Positions 25,068 to 34,797 of a stretch of 64,000 nucleotides of DNA are shown piece after piece. This stretch comes from an uncultured bacterium (lineage in GTDB: Bacteria; Pseudomonadota; Alphaproteobacteria; Sphingomonadales; Sphingomonadaceae), in contig CALOGB020000119.1 in NCBI GenBank assembly GCA_942636505.2, positions 49,540 through 113,539 on the forward strand, given 5' to 3'. Position numbers and translations under genes: made by a program. How positions within the stretch are numbered: the first letter of the stretch is position 1; every line of letters starts with the position of its first letter. The notes beneath the pieces are model-generated. The model did not search any database. It had not been told where the DNA came from and saw only the letters and a program-made list of their open reading frames with translations.

Positions 25068-26162
25068 ATGGTGTCTCGACCGTGGCTGAATGGCGTCGCA
25101 GCAGCCGCCATGTTGCTGGCGCTGGGCGGTTGCGGGAGCAAGACCTCGGGATCCGCGACCGACGCCGGCGTCGTGAAGAAGGATTTCACGATCGGCTGGT
25201 CGATCTACACCGGGTGGATGCCCTGGGCGTATGCGCAACAGTCCGGCATCGTAAAAAAATGGGCCGACAAATACGGCATCGATATCCGGCTGGTGCAGGT
25301 CAACGACTATGTCGAGTCCGTAAACCAGTACGCCGCGGGCAAGCTCGACGGCGTGGTCTGCACGACGATGGATGCGCTGACCATTCCGGCGGCGGGCGGC
25401 AAGGACACCACCGTGTTGCTGATCGGCGACTATTCCGACGGCAATGACGGCGTGGTGCTCAAGAACGGCCGGACGATGGCCGACATCAAGGGGCGCTCGG
25501 TCAAGCTCGTCGAACTGTCCGTGTCGCATTTCCTGCTCGCGCGCGGGCTGGAACTGAGCGGCATGAAGCTCGCCGACGTGAAGACGGTGAATACCGGCGA
25601 CGCCGACATCGTCGGGGCATTCGCCTCCCCGGCCGTGAACGCGGTCGTGACCTGGAACCCACAGCTGTCGACGATCCGCGCGACGCCGGGCGCGACGCAG
25701 GTCTTCGACAGCTCGAAGATCCCCAACGAGATCCTCGACACGCTCAACGTCAGTACTGCGACGCTCAAGGCCAATCCGAACCTCGGCAAGGCGCTGGCCG
25801 GCATCTGGTACGAGACGATGGCGATCATGACCCGCAACGACGCCGCGGGCCGCGCCGCGCGCGCCACGATGGCAAAGGCCGCGGGCACGACAGAGGCGAG
25901 TTTCGACGAACAGCTCAAGACGACGCACCTGTACGCGAAGGCGCAGGACGCCGTCGCCTATGCGGAGAACCCGGACCTGATCACCGTGACCGACCGGGTC
26001 CGTCAGTTCAGCTTCGCACACGGCCTGTTCGGCCCGAGCGCGAAGTCCGTCGACACGATCGGCATCACCTTCGCCGGCGGCAAGACGCTCGGCGATACCA
26101 AGAACGTGAAGCTGCGGTTCGACCCGAGCTACATGAAGCTGGCGGCGGACGGGAAGCTGTAG
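25068..26162 (+). CDS. ABC transporter substrate-binding lipoprotein (urea-carboxylase-linked type)
   Basis: A 364-residue lipoprotein. ATG 25068 is chosen because AAGGGG stands eight bases upstream; an in-frame GTG at 25059 also exists. The signal peptide ends in the lipobox 'LALGGC'. The mature part ('FTIGWSIYTGWMPWAYAQQSGIVKKWADKYGIDI') is of the NMT1/SsuA-like fold, in the subgroup always found with urea carboxylase genes. It should capture guanidine, urea or a related amide in the periplasm for the permease and ATPase encoded next. Confidence 0.9.
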   Translation: MVSRPWLNGVAAAAMLLALGGCGSKTSGSATDAGVVKKDFTIGWSIYTGWMPWAYAQQSGIVKKWADKYGIDIRLVQVNDYVESVNQYAAGKLDGVVCTTMDALTIPAAGGKDTTVLLIGDYSDGNDGVVLKNGRTMADIKGRSVKLVELSVSHFLLARGLELSGMKLADVKTVNTGDADIVGAFASPAVNAVVTWNPQLSTIRATPGATQVFDSSKIPNEILDTLNVSTATLKANPNLGKALAGIWYETMAIMTRNDAAGRAARATMAKAAGTTEASFDEQLKTTHLYAKAQDAVAYAENPDLITVTDRVRQFSFAHGLFGPSAKSVDTIGITFAGGKTLGDTKNVKLRFDPSYMKLAADGKL

Positions 26163-26270
26163 CCCCAAACCAGCACGGCGAGGGCAAACACAGACGACGA
26201 GCAACGTCGGGACAGCCGTTCCGACGAACGCAGGAGCATGCCTTGGCCATGCGTGAAATCGGGGGATGAA

Positions 26271-26351
26271 ATGAGCGTATTGCCAACACATTCCGCCATG
26301 CCGACGCCCGACACGCGCGCCCGGAGCGTTGCGCCTGGGCATCCGCGTTGA
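26271..26351 (+). CDS. Possible 26-residue leader peptide overlapping the permease start
   Basis: ATG 26271 has a strong GGGGGA about five bases upstream and opens a 26-codon frame whose TGA (26349-26351) overlaps the permease TTG start (26348-26350). The permease has no good ribosome-binding site of its own, so re-initiation from this frame is a plausible way to translate it. The peptide has no known relatives that I recognise. It could also mark the position of an old frameshift. Confidence 0.35.
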   Translation: MSVLPTHSAMPTPDTRARSVAPGHPR

Positions 26352-27166
26352 CCCGCCTTGTCGACATTCGCCTCGGACGCGGGGCACGATTGCTTCTGGG
26401 CGCGCTGCCGATCGTGGCGCTGCTGTTCGTCTACCTGCTCGCCTCCGAGGCGCGCCACCTCGACAATCCCGCCGACAAGGTGCTGCCGACGTTCGAGGCG
26501 ATGGCGCAGGCCATTCGCGGGTTCACCACCGATCGCGATCCCTCGACCGATCGCGTCATCCTCGTCGCCGACACGCTGGCGAGCCTCTATCGCCTCGCCA
26601 TCGGCCTCGCCATTGCGACTGCGAGCGCGCTGGTCCTCGGCCTGCTGCTCGGCGTCATGCCGCTCGCGCGCGCCATGCTCGGCCCGACGGTCGCGGTGAT
26701 CGCGGTCATCCCGCCGGTCGCGGTGCTGCCGATCCTGTTCATCGTGCTCGGGCTCGACGAAGCCTCGAAGATCGCGCTGATCGCGATCGGCATCGCACCG
26801 TTCATGACGCGCGACCTGACGAGCTTCGTCGCGAACCTCCCGGTCGAGCAATCGGTCAAGGCGCAGACGCTGGGCGCCAATAGCTGGCAGCTCGCGATAC
26901 GCGTCGCGCTGCCGCAGTTGATGCCGCGCCTGATCGAGGCGCTGCGGTTGTCGATGGGCCCGGCCTGGGTGTTCCTGATCGCGTCCGAGGCCGTCGCCTC
27001 CGATGTAGGGCTCGGCTACCGCATCTTCCTGGTCCGGCGCTATTTCGCGATGGACATCATCCTGCCCTACGTCGCCTGGATCTCGCTGCTCGCGATCGCT
27101 GCCGACGCGCTGCTGCTGTTCATCAGCCGCCGCGGCTTCCCCTGGGCACATGGGGGCGGCCGGTGA
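26348..27166 (+). CDS. ABC transporter permease (urea-carboxylase-linked)
   Basis: A 272-residue BPD-type permease with about six membrane segments and the conserved cytoplasmic EAA-like loop ('EQSVKAQTLGANSWQLAIRVALP'). TTG 26348 fits the length of relatives. It forms the membrane channel for the importer. The stop overlaps the ATPase start (GTGA). Confidence 0.88.
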   Translation: MTRLVDIRLGRGARLLLGALPIVALLFVYLLASEARHLDNPADKVLPTFEAMAQAIRGFTTDRDPSTDRVILVADTLASLYRLAIGLAIATASALVLGLLLGVMPLARAMLGPTVAVIAVIPPVAVLPILFIVLGLDEASKIALIAIGIAPFMTRDLTSFVANLPVEQSVKAQTLGANSWQLAIRVALPQLMPRLIEALRLSMGPAWVFLIASEAVASDVGLGYRIFLVRRYFAMDIILPYVAWISLLAIAADALLLFISRRGFPWAHGGGR

Positions 27167-27969
27167 CTCCGCTTCTGGAACTCCGCAACATCTGGGTCGA
27201 ATATGGCGACAAGATCGTGCTCGAACGCGTCTCGCTCGAGATCGCCGAGCGCAGCTTCGTCGCGGTGGTCGGCCCGTCGGGTGCCGGCAAGAGCACGTTC
27301 CTCCGCCTGATCCTCGGCCAGGAAGCGCCGACCCGTGGCGCAGTGCTGCTCGATGGCAAGCCGATGCGCGCGGAATGCGGTCCCGATCGCGGCGTCGTGT
27401 TCCAGCGCTATTCGGTGTTCCCGCACCTCACCGCGCTGCGCAACGTGATGTTCGGGCTCGAATGTGCGCAGGCGCCCTTTGCCGCGCGACTATTCGGGAC
27501 GCAGCGGCGTGCAGCGCGCGACACCGCGGTCGAGATGCTCGCCGCGGTCGGTCTCGATCACAGCCTCGACGTCTATCCCGCGCAGATGTCGGGCGGCATG
27601 CAGCAGAGGCTCGCGATTGCGCAGGCGCTGGTCAAGCACCCCCGCATCCTCCTGCTCGACGAGCCGTTCGGCGCGCTCGATCCGGGCATCCGCCTCGACA
27701 TGCACGCGCTCATCACCCGGCTCTGGCAGGAACGCGGGCTGACCATCGTGATGGTGACGCACGACATCGGCGAGGCGTTCAAGCTTGGTACGCGCGTGCT
27801 CGCCTTCGACAAGCGCCGCCACGATCCGCACGCGCCGCACCGCTTCGGCGCCACCACCACCTACGACCTGCCGCTCGATCGCAAGACGCTGCCACAGCAG
27901 GCGCTGGTCGACGCGATCGGTGGCGGCGATCTTCCACGGCCCGATCTTGCACGGAGACCCTTCGCATGA
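27163..27969 (+). CDS. ABC transporter ATP-binding protein (urea-carboxylase-linked)
   Basis: A 268-residue ATPase starting at GTG 27163 inside the permease stop. Walker A is 'GPSGAGKST', the signature 'MSGGMQQR', Walker B 'ILLLDEPFGALD', and the switch His is in 'VTHDIGEAF'. It powers uptake with the two preceding proteins. The stop overlaps the next ATG (ATGA). Confidence 0.92.
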   Translation: MTPLLELRNIWVEYGDKIVLERVSLEIAERSFVAVVGPSGAGKSTFLRLILGQEAPTRGAVLLDGKPMRAECGPDRGVVFQRYSVFPHLTALRNVMFGLECAQAPFAARLFGTQRRAARDTAVEMLAAVGLDHSLDVYPAQMSGGMQQRLAIAQALVKHPRILLLDEPFGALDPGIRLDMHALITRLWQERGLTIVMVTHDIGEAFKLGTRVLAFDKRRHDPHAPHRFGATTTYDLPLDRKTLPQQALVDAIGGGDLPRPDLARRPFA

Positions 27970-28775
27970 CGACCACCACCGCCGATCCGTACGGCGCCCG
28001 CGACCACGCCCGCGCGATGACGGGGACCCGGGTGGAGGCGATGCCCACCCTCCCCGCCGCCGCCGTCGACGCGCCCGGCGAAACCGTCTGGGAAGAAACG
28101 ATTGCGCCTGCGGGCTACGCGTCGCGCCGGATCGCCCGCGGCACACGCCTGCGGCTGATCGACGTCGCCGGCGACGCTTGCGCTTCGATGCTGGTCTTCA
28201 ACGCCGAGACGCCAACCGAGCGGCTGAACGTCGCCGATACGCTCAAGGTACAGTGGAACGGCTATCTCGGTGCGGGTCGGCTGTTGCTGTCGGACATGGG
28301 CCGCGTGATGATGACCATCCTCGAGGATGACGCCGGCACGCACGACGCGTTTTGCGGCGCTTCGAACGAGGCATCCAACGCGCGTGCTTACGGCGACGGC
28401 AAGAATTACGGCGTGCATCCGAACGCGCGCGACCGCTTCATGCTGGGTGTCGCGAGGCACGGGCTCGATCGCAAGGACGTCCACCCCTGCATCAACTGGT
28501 TCAAGGGCGTCCGGATCGCCGAGGACGGCAACACCCTGCCCGAGATCGGTCCGTTCGCGCCGGGCCGGACGCTCGTCCTGCGCGCGGAAATGGACCTGAT
28601 CGTCGTGCTCGCGAACTGCCCGCACGTGCTCGACACCCGCACCGATTTCACGGTGACGCCGCTGCGCGCGACGGCGTGGCGTGGCGAACCGGCGGCCGAG
28701 GGCGACCCGATCCGCACTGCGACGCCGGAAGGGCTCCGCGCCTTCCTCAACACCGAAGACCTGTACGCGCGCTGA
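27966..28775 (+). CDS. Urea carboxylase-associated protein 2 (carboxyguanidine deiminase subunit family)
   Basis: A 269-residue protein of the UCA2 family ('WEETIAPAGYASRRIARGTRLRLID...', 'CASMLVFNA', 'ERLNVADTLKVQW', 'HPCINWFKGVRI'). Work on bacterial guanidine use showed that UCA1/UCA2 pairs form carboxyguanidine deiminase, which removes an amino group from carboxyguanidine to give allophanate. It starts at ATG 27966 in an ATGA overlap. Its presence with UCA1 is the main reason to favour guanidine as substrate. Confidence 0.88.
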   Translation: MTTTTADPYGARDHARAMTGTRVEAMPTLPAAAVDAPGETVWEETIAPAGYASRRIARGTRLRLIDVAGDACASMLVFNAETPTERLNVADTLKVQWNGYLGAGRLLLSDMGRVMMTILEDDAGTHDAFCGASNEASNARAYGDGKNYGVHPNARDRFMLGVARHGLDRKDVHPCINWFKGVRIAEDGNTLPEIGPFAPGRTLVLRAEMDLIVVLANCPHVLDTRTDFTVTPLRATAWRGEPAAEGDPIRTATPEGLRAFLNTEDLYAR

Positions 28776-28784
28776 AGGACCGAC

Positions 28785-29408
28785 ATGACTATTGCCCCCC
28801 TCCCCGGTACCATCCGCCACGACGAGACCGTCCCCGCCCGCGCACCGTGGATGCACCACGTCGCCGCTGGTGAAACGCTGCGCATCGTCGATCTCGAAGG
28901 CAATCAGGCAGTTGATTTCCTGATGTATGCCGCCGCCAACGATTCCGAGCGGTACAGTGCGCAGGACACGATCGCGGCGCAGCGCAACCTGTTCCTGCGC
29001 GAGGGCGCGGTGCTGTTGTCGAACGAAGGTCGCGCGATGATGACCATCACCGGGACCAGCGTCGCCTATCACGACACGATCGGCGGCGCCTGCTCGTGCG
29101 AGTCCAACACGCTGCGCTACGGCCACCATACGAAGGCCCAGCATAGCTGCGTCGACAACTTCCTAGACGCCAATATCCGCGCCGGGCGCGGCAAGCGCGA
29201 CATGGTGTCGAACATCAACTTCTTCATGAACGTGCCGGTCGAGGCGGACGGCACGCTCGGCATCGTCGACGGCATCTCCGCGCCCGGACTGACCGTAGAC
29301 CTCCACGCCGAGATGGATGTTGTCGTTGTCGTCTCCAACTGCCCCCAAATCAACAACCCCTGCAACGGCTTCAACCCAACGCCTGTGCGCATGCAGGTTT
29401 CGGCGTGA
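28785..29408 (+). CDS. Urea carboxylase-associated protein 1 (carboxyguanidine deiminase subunit family)
   Basis: A 207-residue protein of the UCA1 family. It shares the fold of the preceding protein ('LRIVDLEGNQAVDFLMYAA', 'SERYSAQDTIAAQ', 'NINFFMNVPV'), with conserved Cys and His in 'GGACSCESNTLRYGHH' and 'HSCVDNFL' that could bind a metal. It acts with the UCA2 protein. The stop overlaps the carboxylase start (TGATG). Confidence 0.88.
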   Translation: MTIAPLPGTIRHDETVPARAPWMHHVAAGETLRIVDLEGNQAVDFLMYAAANDSERYSAQDTIAAQRNLFLREGAVLLSNEGRAMMTITGTSVAYHDTIGGACSCESNTLRYGHHTKAQHSCVDNFLDANIRAGRGKRDMVSNINFFMNVPVEADGTLGIVDGISAPGLTVDLHAEMDVVVVVSNCPQINNPCNGFNPTPVRMQVSA

Positions 29409-32400
29409 TGTTCAAAAAGGTCCTGATCGCCAATCGCGGCGCGATCGCCTGCCGCATCATCCGCACGCTGAAGACGATGGGCGTCGGATCCGTCGCGGTG
29501 TTCAGCGACGCCGATGCGGGGTCCGCACACGTCGCGCAAGCCGACGAGGCAGTCCGGATCGGACCCGCACCGGCCGCGGAAAGCTATCTCAACGTCGAAG
29601 CGATCCTCGCTGCGGCCGAAGCGACCGGCGCCGAGGCGATCCACCCCGGCTACGGCTTCCTGTCGGAAAACACCGCGTTCGCTGAAGCATGCGCCGCGCG
29701 CGGTATCGCGTTCATCGGCCCGACCCCCGACAATATCCGCGCCTTCGGACTCAAGCACACCGCGCGTGATCTCGCCGCCGCGCAGGGCGTGCCGCTCGCG
29801 CCCGGCACGAATCTACTCCAGGACGAAGCCGCCGCGGTCGAGGCAGCAGCAGGGATCGGCTACCCCGTCATACTCAAGGCGACCGCCGGCGGCGGCGGAA
29901 TCGGCATGAAGGTCTGTGCCGACGAGGCCGATATCCGCGAGAGCTTCGCCACCGTAGCCCGCCTCGGCGCAGGTAATTTCGGCGACGGCGGCGTGTTCCT
30001 CGAGCGCTATGTCGCACGCGCGCGGCACATCGAAGTTCAAGTCTTCGGCGACGGCGCAGGTCACGTCGTCGCGCTCGGCGAACGTGATTGCTCGCTCCAG
30101 CGCCGCAACCAGAAGGTCGTCGAGGAAACCCCCGCCCCGCTGCTCCCCGCTGCCACGCGCCAAGCGCTGATCGACGCCGCGGTCCGGCTCACCGCCGCCG
30201 CTGCTTACCGCTCGGCGGGAACGGTCGAGTTCCTCTACGACGCCGAACGCGACGACTTCTTCTTCCTCGAGGTCAACACCCGGCTCCAAGTCGAGCACGG
30301 CGTCACTGAACAGGTCACCGGCGTGGATCTCGTCGAATGGATGGTGCGCGGCGCGGCGGGCGACTTCGCCTTCCTCGATGGGTTCGAGGCGAAGCCGGTC
30401 GGCGCGTCGATCCAGGTCCGGCTCTATGCCGAGGACCCTGCGCAGGATTACCGACCGAGTTCGGGCCGGCTGGTCGGCGTCTCGTTTCCCGAAGGCCCGC
30501 GCGTCGACAGCTGGATCGCCGCCGGCACCGAGGTATCGAGCTGGTACGATCCGATGCTCGCCAAGTTGATCGTCACCGCACCCACCCGCGACGCCGCAGT
30601 GCAGGCGATGCAGGACGCACTCGACGCCACGTCGATCGCCGGGATCGAGACCAATCTTGACTGGCTGCGCACAGTCGTACGCTCGCGAGTGTTCACCAGC
30701 GGAGAGGTCTCCACCCGTGCGCTCGCCGACATCGCCTACACGCCGCGGTCGATCCGCGTGCTGGCAGGCGGCGCCTCCACCACAGTCCAGGATTACCCCG
30801 GCCGCCTTGGCCTGTGGGACGTCGGCGTGCCGCCATCGGGCCCGATGGACGCACTCGCCTTCCGCCTCGGCAACCGGCTGCTCGGCAACGCGGAAGAGAC
30901 CGCGGGACTCGAGATCACCGCCGCCGGGCCAACATTGCTCTTCAACGTCGCCACCCGGATCTGCCTGACTGGCGCCGATTTCGGTGCGGTCGTCGATGGC
31001 ACGCCAGTGTCGTCCTACGAACCGATCGACATCGCAGCGGGCCAGATCCTCAAGATCGGGCGTGTCACCGGAGGCGGCATGCGCGGCTATATCGCCATCG
31101 CCGGCGGACTAGACGTGCCGCTGTTCCTCGGTAGCCGCAGCGCCTTCACGCTCGGCGAGTTCGGCGGCCACGCCGGGCGCGCGGTGATGACCGGCGACAC
31201 GCTGCATCTCGCCCGAACCGAACTGCCCAGCGCGCCAGCAGCAACGCTCGCGCTCGCCGACCGCCCCGCGATCACCCGCGAATGGACGCTCGCCGTCCTC
31301 TACGGCCCGCACGGCGCCCCCGATTTCTTCACCCCCGACGACATCGCGATGCTGCGCGGCACGGCGTGGAAGGTGCATTACAACTCCAACCGCACCGGCA
31401 TCCGCCTGCTCGGCCCGAAGCCGCAATGGGCGCGGAAAGACGGCGGTGAGGCGGGGCTCCACCCGTCGAATATCCACGACAATGCCTATGCGATCGGCGC
31501 GGTCGACTTCACCGGCGACATGCCGATCATCCTCGGCCCGGACGGTCCCTCGCTCGGCGGCTTCGTATGTCCGTTCGTGGTCGCGCAGGCGGATCTGTGG
31601 AAGGTCGGCCAGCTCGCACCGGGCGACAGCGTCCGCTTCGCACCGATCGACAATGCGACGGCGGTGGCGGCCGAGCAGGCGCAGGACCGGCTCGTCGCAA
31701 CGCTTTCCGCCGCGCCCCCGCCAGTGGAAGCGGGCGACCATCTCGGCTCGCCGATCCTGCGCGCGATCGAAGCGCAGGGCGTACGTCCGGCGGTAACCTA
31801 TCGCCAGCAGGGCGATCGCAACCTGCTGGTCGAATACGGCCCGATCATGCTCGATCTCGAACTCCGGCTCCGCGTTCACGCGCTGATGCTCGAAGTCGAA
31901 AAGGCCGCGCTCACCGGCATCATCGACGTGACCCCGGGCATCCGCTCGCTCCAGATCCACTACGACAGCCGGCAGCTTTCGCAGGCTGCGCTGCTCGATG
32001 CGCTCGCCGCGGCCGAGGAGCGGCTCGGCGGCCTCGACGATTTCGAGATACCCTCGCGCGTGATCTACCTGCCGCTGTCGTGGAAAGACCCCGCGATCTA
32101 CCAGACGATCGACAAATACATGGAATCGGTGCGCGACGACGCGCCGTGGTGCCCCGACAATATCGAGTTCATCCGCCGCGTGAACGGGCTCGACAGCATC
32201 GACGACGTCCAGCGGATCGTGTTCGACGCCGAGTATCTCGTGATGGGCCTCGGCGACGTCTATCTCGGTGCGCCGGTCGCGACCCCGATCGACCCGCGGC
32301 ACCGCTTGGTCACCACCAAATACAACCCTGCCCGCACCTGGACCCCGCCCAACGTGGTCGGCATCGGCGGCGCCTACATGTGCATCTACGGCATGGAGGG

Positions 32401-33016
32401 GCCCGGCGGATACCAGCTGTTCGGCCGCACCATCCAGGTATGGAACGCCTGGCGCCAGACCGACGCGTTTCGAGACGGCAAACCCTGGCTCCTGCGCTTC
32501 TTCGACCGCATCCGCTTCTTCCCGGTCACCCACGACGAACTGACCGAGTGGCGCCGCGACTTCCCGCTCGGCCGGCGTACGATCCGCATCGAGGAAGAGG
32601 TGTTCCGCCTGTCCGAATACCGTGCCTTCCTTGCCGACAATGCCTCGTCGATCACCGCATTCCAGACGCAGCGCCAGGCGGCGTTCGACGAGGAGCGTGC
32701 CGACTGGGAGCGCAACGGCGAATTCGACCGCGTCGCGGCTCTGACCGAGGAAGCGGACGCCGGCGCCGCCACCGCCGAGATCGACCTTCCCGAAGGCTGC
32801 GAACTGGTGGAGGCACCGTTCGGCGGCAGCCTGTGGAAGCTGCTGGTCGCCGTAGGGGCCGAAGTGGCGGAGGGCGACACCATCGGCATCATCGAGGCGA
32901 TGAAGATGGAATCGCCCGTGATCAGCCCGGTCACAGGGACGATACGCCGGATCTACGTCCAGGAGCGGCAACCGCTCTCGCCCGGCGGCGCGATGCTCGC
33001 GGTGGAGGTGGCATGA
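29408..33016 (+). CDS. Urea/guanidine carboxylase (biotin-dependent)
   Basis: A 1202-residue biotin enzyme. It has a biotin carboxylase domain (about residues 1-450, with 'ILKATAGGGGIGMK' and 'EVNTRLQVEHGVTE'), a KipA/KipI-like carboxyltransferase part (about 455-1110, including 'VVGIGGAYMCIYGMEGPGGYQL'), and a C-terminal biotinyl domain with the lysine in 'EAMKMES'. It uses ATP and bicarbonate to carboxylate guanidine to carboxyguanidine, or urea to allophanate. Carboxylases encoded with UCA proteins have been shown to prefer guanidine. The start is ATG 29408; an in-frame GTG lies just before it. It overlaps the next gene by four bases. Confidence 0.9.
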   Translation: MFKKVLIANRGAIACRIIRTLKTMGVGSVAVFSDADAGSAHVAQADEAVRIGPAPAAESYLNVEAILAAAEATGAEAIHPGYGFLSENTAFAEACAARGIAFIGPTPDNIRAFGLKHTARDLAAAQGVPLAPGTNLLQDEAAAVEAAAGIGYPVILKATAGGGGIGMKVCADEADIRESFATVARLGAGNFGDGGVFLERYVARARHIEVQVFGDGAGHVVALGERDCSLQRRNQKVVEETPAPLLPAATRQALIDAAVRLTAAAAYRSAGTVEFLYDAERDDFFFLEVNTRLQVEHGVTEQVTGVDLVEWMVRGAAGDFAFLDGFEAKPVGASIQVRLYAEDPAQDYRPSSGRLVGVSFPEGPRVDSWIAAGTEVSSWYDPMLAKLIVTAPTRDAAVQAMQDALDATSIAGIETNLDWLRTVVRSRVFTSGEVSTRALADIAYTPRSIRVLAGGASTTVQDYPGRLGLWDVGVPPSGPMDALAFRLGNRLLGNAEETAGLEITAAGPTLLFNVATRICLTGADFGAVVDGTPVSSYEPIDIAAGQILKIGRVTGGGMRGYIAIAGGLDVPLFLGSRSAFTLGEFGGHAGRAVMTGDTLHLARTELPSAPAATLALADRPAITREWTLAVLYGPHGAPDFFTPDDIAMLRGTAWKVHYNSNRTGIRLLGPKPQWARKDGGEAGLHPSNIHDNAYAIGAVDFTGDMPIILGPDGPSLGGFVCPFVVAQADLWKVGQLAPGDSVRFAPIDNATAVAAEQAQDRLVATLSAAPPPVEAGDHLGSPILRAIEAQGVRPAVTYRQQGDRNLLVEYGPIMLDLELRLRVHALMLEVEKAALTGIIDVTPGIRSLQIHYDSRQLSQAALLDALAAAEERLGGLDDFEIPSRVIYLPLSWKDPAIYQTIDKYMESVRDDAPWCPDNIEFIRRVNGLDSIDDVQRIVFDAEYLVMGLGDVYLGAPVATPIDPRHRLVTTKYNPARTWTPPNVVGIGGAYMCIYGMEGPGGYQLFGRTIQVWNAWRQTDAFRDGKPWLLRFFDRIRFFPVTHDELTEWRRDFPLGRRTIRIEEEVFRLSEYRAFLADNASSITAFQTQRQAAFDEERADWERNGEFDRVAALTEEADAGAATAEIDLPEGCELVEAPFGGSLWKLLVAVGAEVAEGDTIGIIEAMKMESPVISPVTGTIRRIYVQERQPLSPGGAMLAVEVA

Positions 33017-34797
33017 TGGACGGGCCGTTCAAAGTCGGTGCGATCGCCGCCGCCGTCGCCTCCGGGCGCACCAATGCGGTCAGCGTCGCCCAAGCCGCGC
33101 TCGCCCGCATCGGCGCCTATGCGGCGATCCAGCCCTCGGTGTGGATCACCCGTATCGCCGACGCCGATGTCCTTGAATACGCACGCCGCGTCGATGCACG
33201 GATCGCCGCGGGTGAGGTGCTGCCGCTCGCCGGCGTGCCGTTCGCGATCAAGGACAATATCGATCTCGCCGGCGTGCCGACCACGGCCGCGTGCCCCGAC
33301 TTCGCCTACACGCCGTCCATGTCTGCAAAAGTAGTCGAGAGGTTGATCGCAGCCGGTGCGATCCCAATGGGCAAGACCAACCTCGACCAGTTCGCCACCG
33401 GGCTCAACGGCACCCGAAGCCCCTACGGCGCGCCCGCCTGCGTGTTCAATCGCGCCTATGTCAGCGGCGGTTCGAGCTCCGGCTCGGCAGTCGCGGTCGC
33501 GGCCGGACTGGTAGCATTCGCGCTCGGCACGGACACCGCAGGATCGGGTCGCGTCCCCGCCGCGTTCAACGGCCTGATCGGCATGAAACCGACAAAGGGC
33601 CGCTGGAGCACCACCGGCCTGGTACCGGCATGCCGCACGATCGACTGCATCACCGTGCTCGCGCATACCACAGCCGACGCCCGCGCGATCGATGCGGTAC
33701 TGGCCGGCTTCGATCCCGCCGATCCCTATTCCCGCCCAAGCGAGGACCGCCCCGTCGCCGCCCGCCGGATCGGCGTACCCGCGCCGGACCAGCGTATCTT
33801 CCTCGGCGATGCCACCGCCGCTCGCCTGTACGAACAGGCGCTGGCGACGCTGGCCGCAGACGGTGCCGAACTGGTCGAAGTGGACATGGTGCCACTGCGC
33901 GAGGCGGCGATGCTGCTCTACGGTGGCCCCTGGGTGGCGGAACGCACCGCCGCAGCCTTGCCGCTGCTCGATACGAACCCCGAGGCGATCGACCCGACCG
34001 TGCGCTCGATCATGGAGTCCGGACGTTCCGTCAGCGGCGTAGACGTATTCGAGGGCCAGTATCGGCTCGCTGCGCTTCAGCGGATCGCCGAGGCGATGTG
34101 GCAGGATATCGACCTGCTCGCGCTGCCGACGACGCCGACGATCTACCGGATCGCCGAGATGCGCGCGGCGCCGATCGCGCTCAACAGCAACCTCGGGCTC
34201 TACACGAACTTCGTCAACCTGCTCGACATGGCCGCGCTCGCCCTCCCCGCTGGCTGGCGTGATAACGGCACCGGTTTCGGCATCACGCTGATCGCGCCCG
34301 CCTGGACCGATCAGGGCCTGCTCGACGCGGGCGAGGCCTATCTCGCCGCCGCCGCGCTTCCCCCACCCCTGAACATCGAGGATACTATGGAAACCGTGAA
34401 ACTCGCCGTCGTCGGCGCGCATCTCGAAGGCATGCCGCTCCACTGGCAGCTGACATCTCGCGAGGCGCGGCTGGTCAGTGCCACTACCACCGCGCCAACC
34501 TATCGACTGTATGCGATGGCCAACTCAACACCGCCCAAGCCCGCGCTGATCCATGTCGGCGAATACGACGGCGCCGCGATCGCGGTGGAAGTCTACGAAC
34601 TCGACGTCGCCGCCTTCGGCAGCTTCGTCGTCGAAGTCCCGGCGCCACTTGCGATCGGCTCGGTGACGCTCGCCGACGGATCGGTCGTTAAGGGCTTCGT
34701 CGCCGAGCCACGCGCGATCGTCGGCGCCGAGGACATCACCGCGCTGGGTGGCTGGCGCGCCTATATCGACGCGCTGTCACGTCCAAGCGAGTCATGA
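33013..34797 (+). CDS. atzF: Allophanate hydrolase
   Basis: A 594-residue amidase-signature enzyme. The Ser-Ser-Lys triad is at about Lys80 ('FAIKDNID'), the cis-Ser of 'GGSSSGSA' near 155 and the nucleophile Ser of 'DTAGSGR' near 179. A C-terminal AtzF-type domain (about 470-594, 'AVVGAHLEGMPLHWQL' onward) follows. It splits allophanate to ammonia and CO2, the last step of guanidine or urea breakdown. It starts at ATG 33013 overlapping the carboxylase and ends in an ATGA overlap with the kinase gene. Confidence 0.92.
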   Translation: MMDGPFKVGAIAAAVASGRTNAVSVAQAALARIGAYAAIQPSVWITRIADADVLEYARRVDARIAAGEVLPLAGVPFAIKDNIDLAGVPTTAACPDFAYTPSMSAKVVERLIAAGAIPMGKTNLDQFATGLNGTRSPYGAPACVFNRAYVSGGSSSGSAVAVAAGLVAFALGTDTAGSGRVPAAFNGLIGMKPTKGRWSTTGLVPACRTIDCITVLAHTTADARAIDAVLAGFDPADPYSRPSEDRPVAARRIGVPAPDQRIFLGDATAARLYEQALATLAADGAELVEVDMVPLREAAMLLYGGPWVAERTAAALPLLDTNPEAIDPTVRSIMESGRSVSGVDVFEGQYRLAALQRIAEAMWQDIDLLALPTTPTIYRIAEMRAAPIALNSNLGLYTNFVNLLDMAALALPAGWRDNGTGFGITLIAPAWTDQGLLDAGEAYLAAAALPPPLNIEDTMETVKLAVVGAHLEGMPLHWQLTSREARLVSATTTAPTYRLYAMANSTPPKPALIHVGEYDGAAIAVEVYELDVAAFGSFVVEVPAPLAIGSVTLADGSVVKGFVAEPRAIVGAEDITALGGWRAYIDALSRPSES

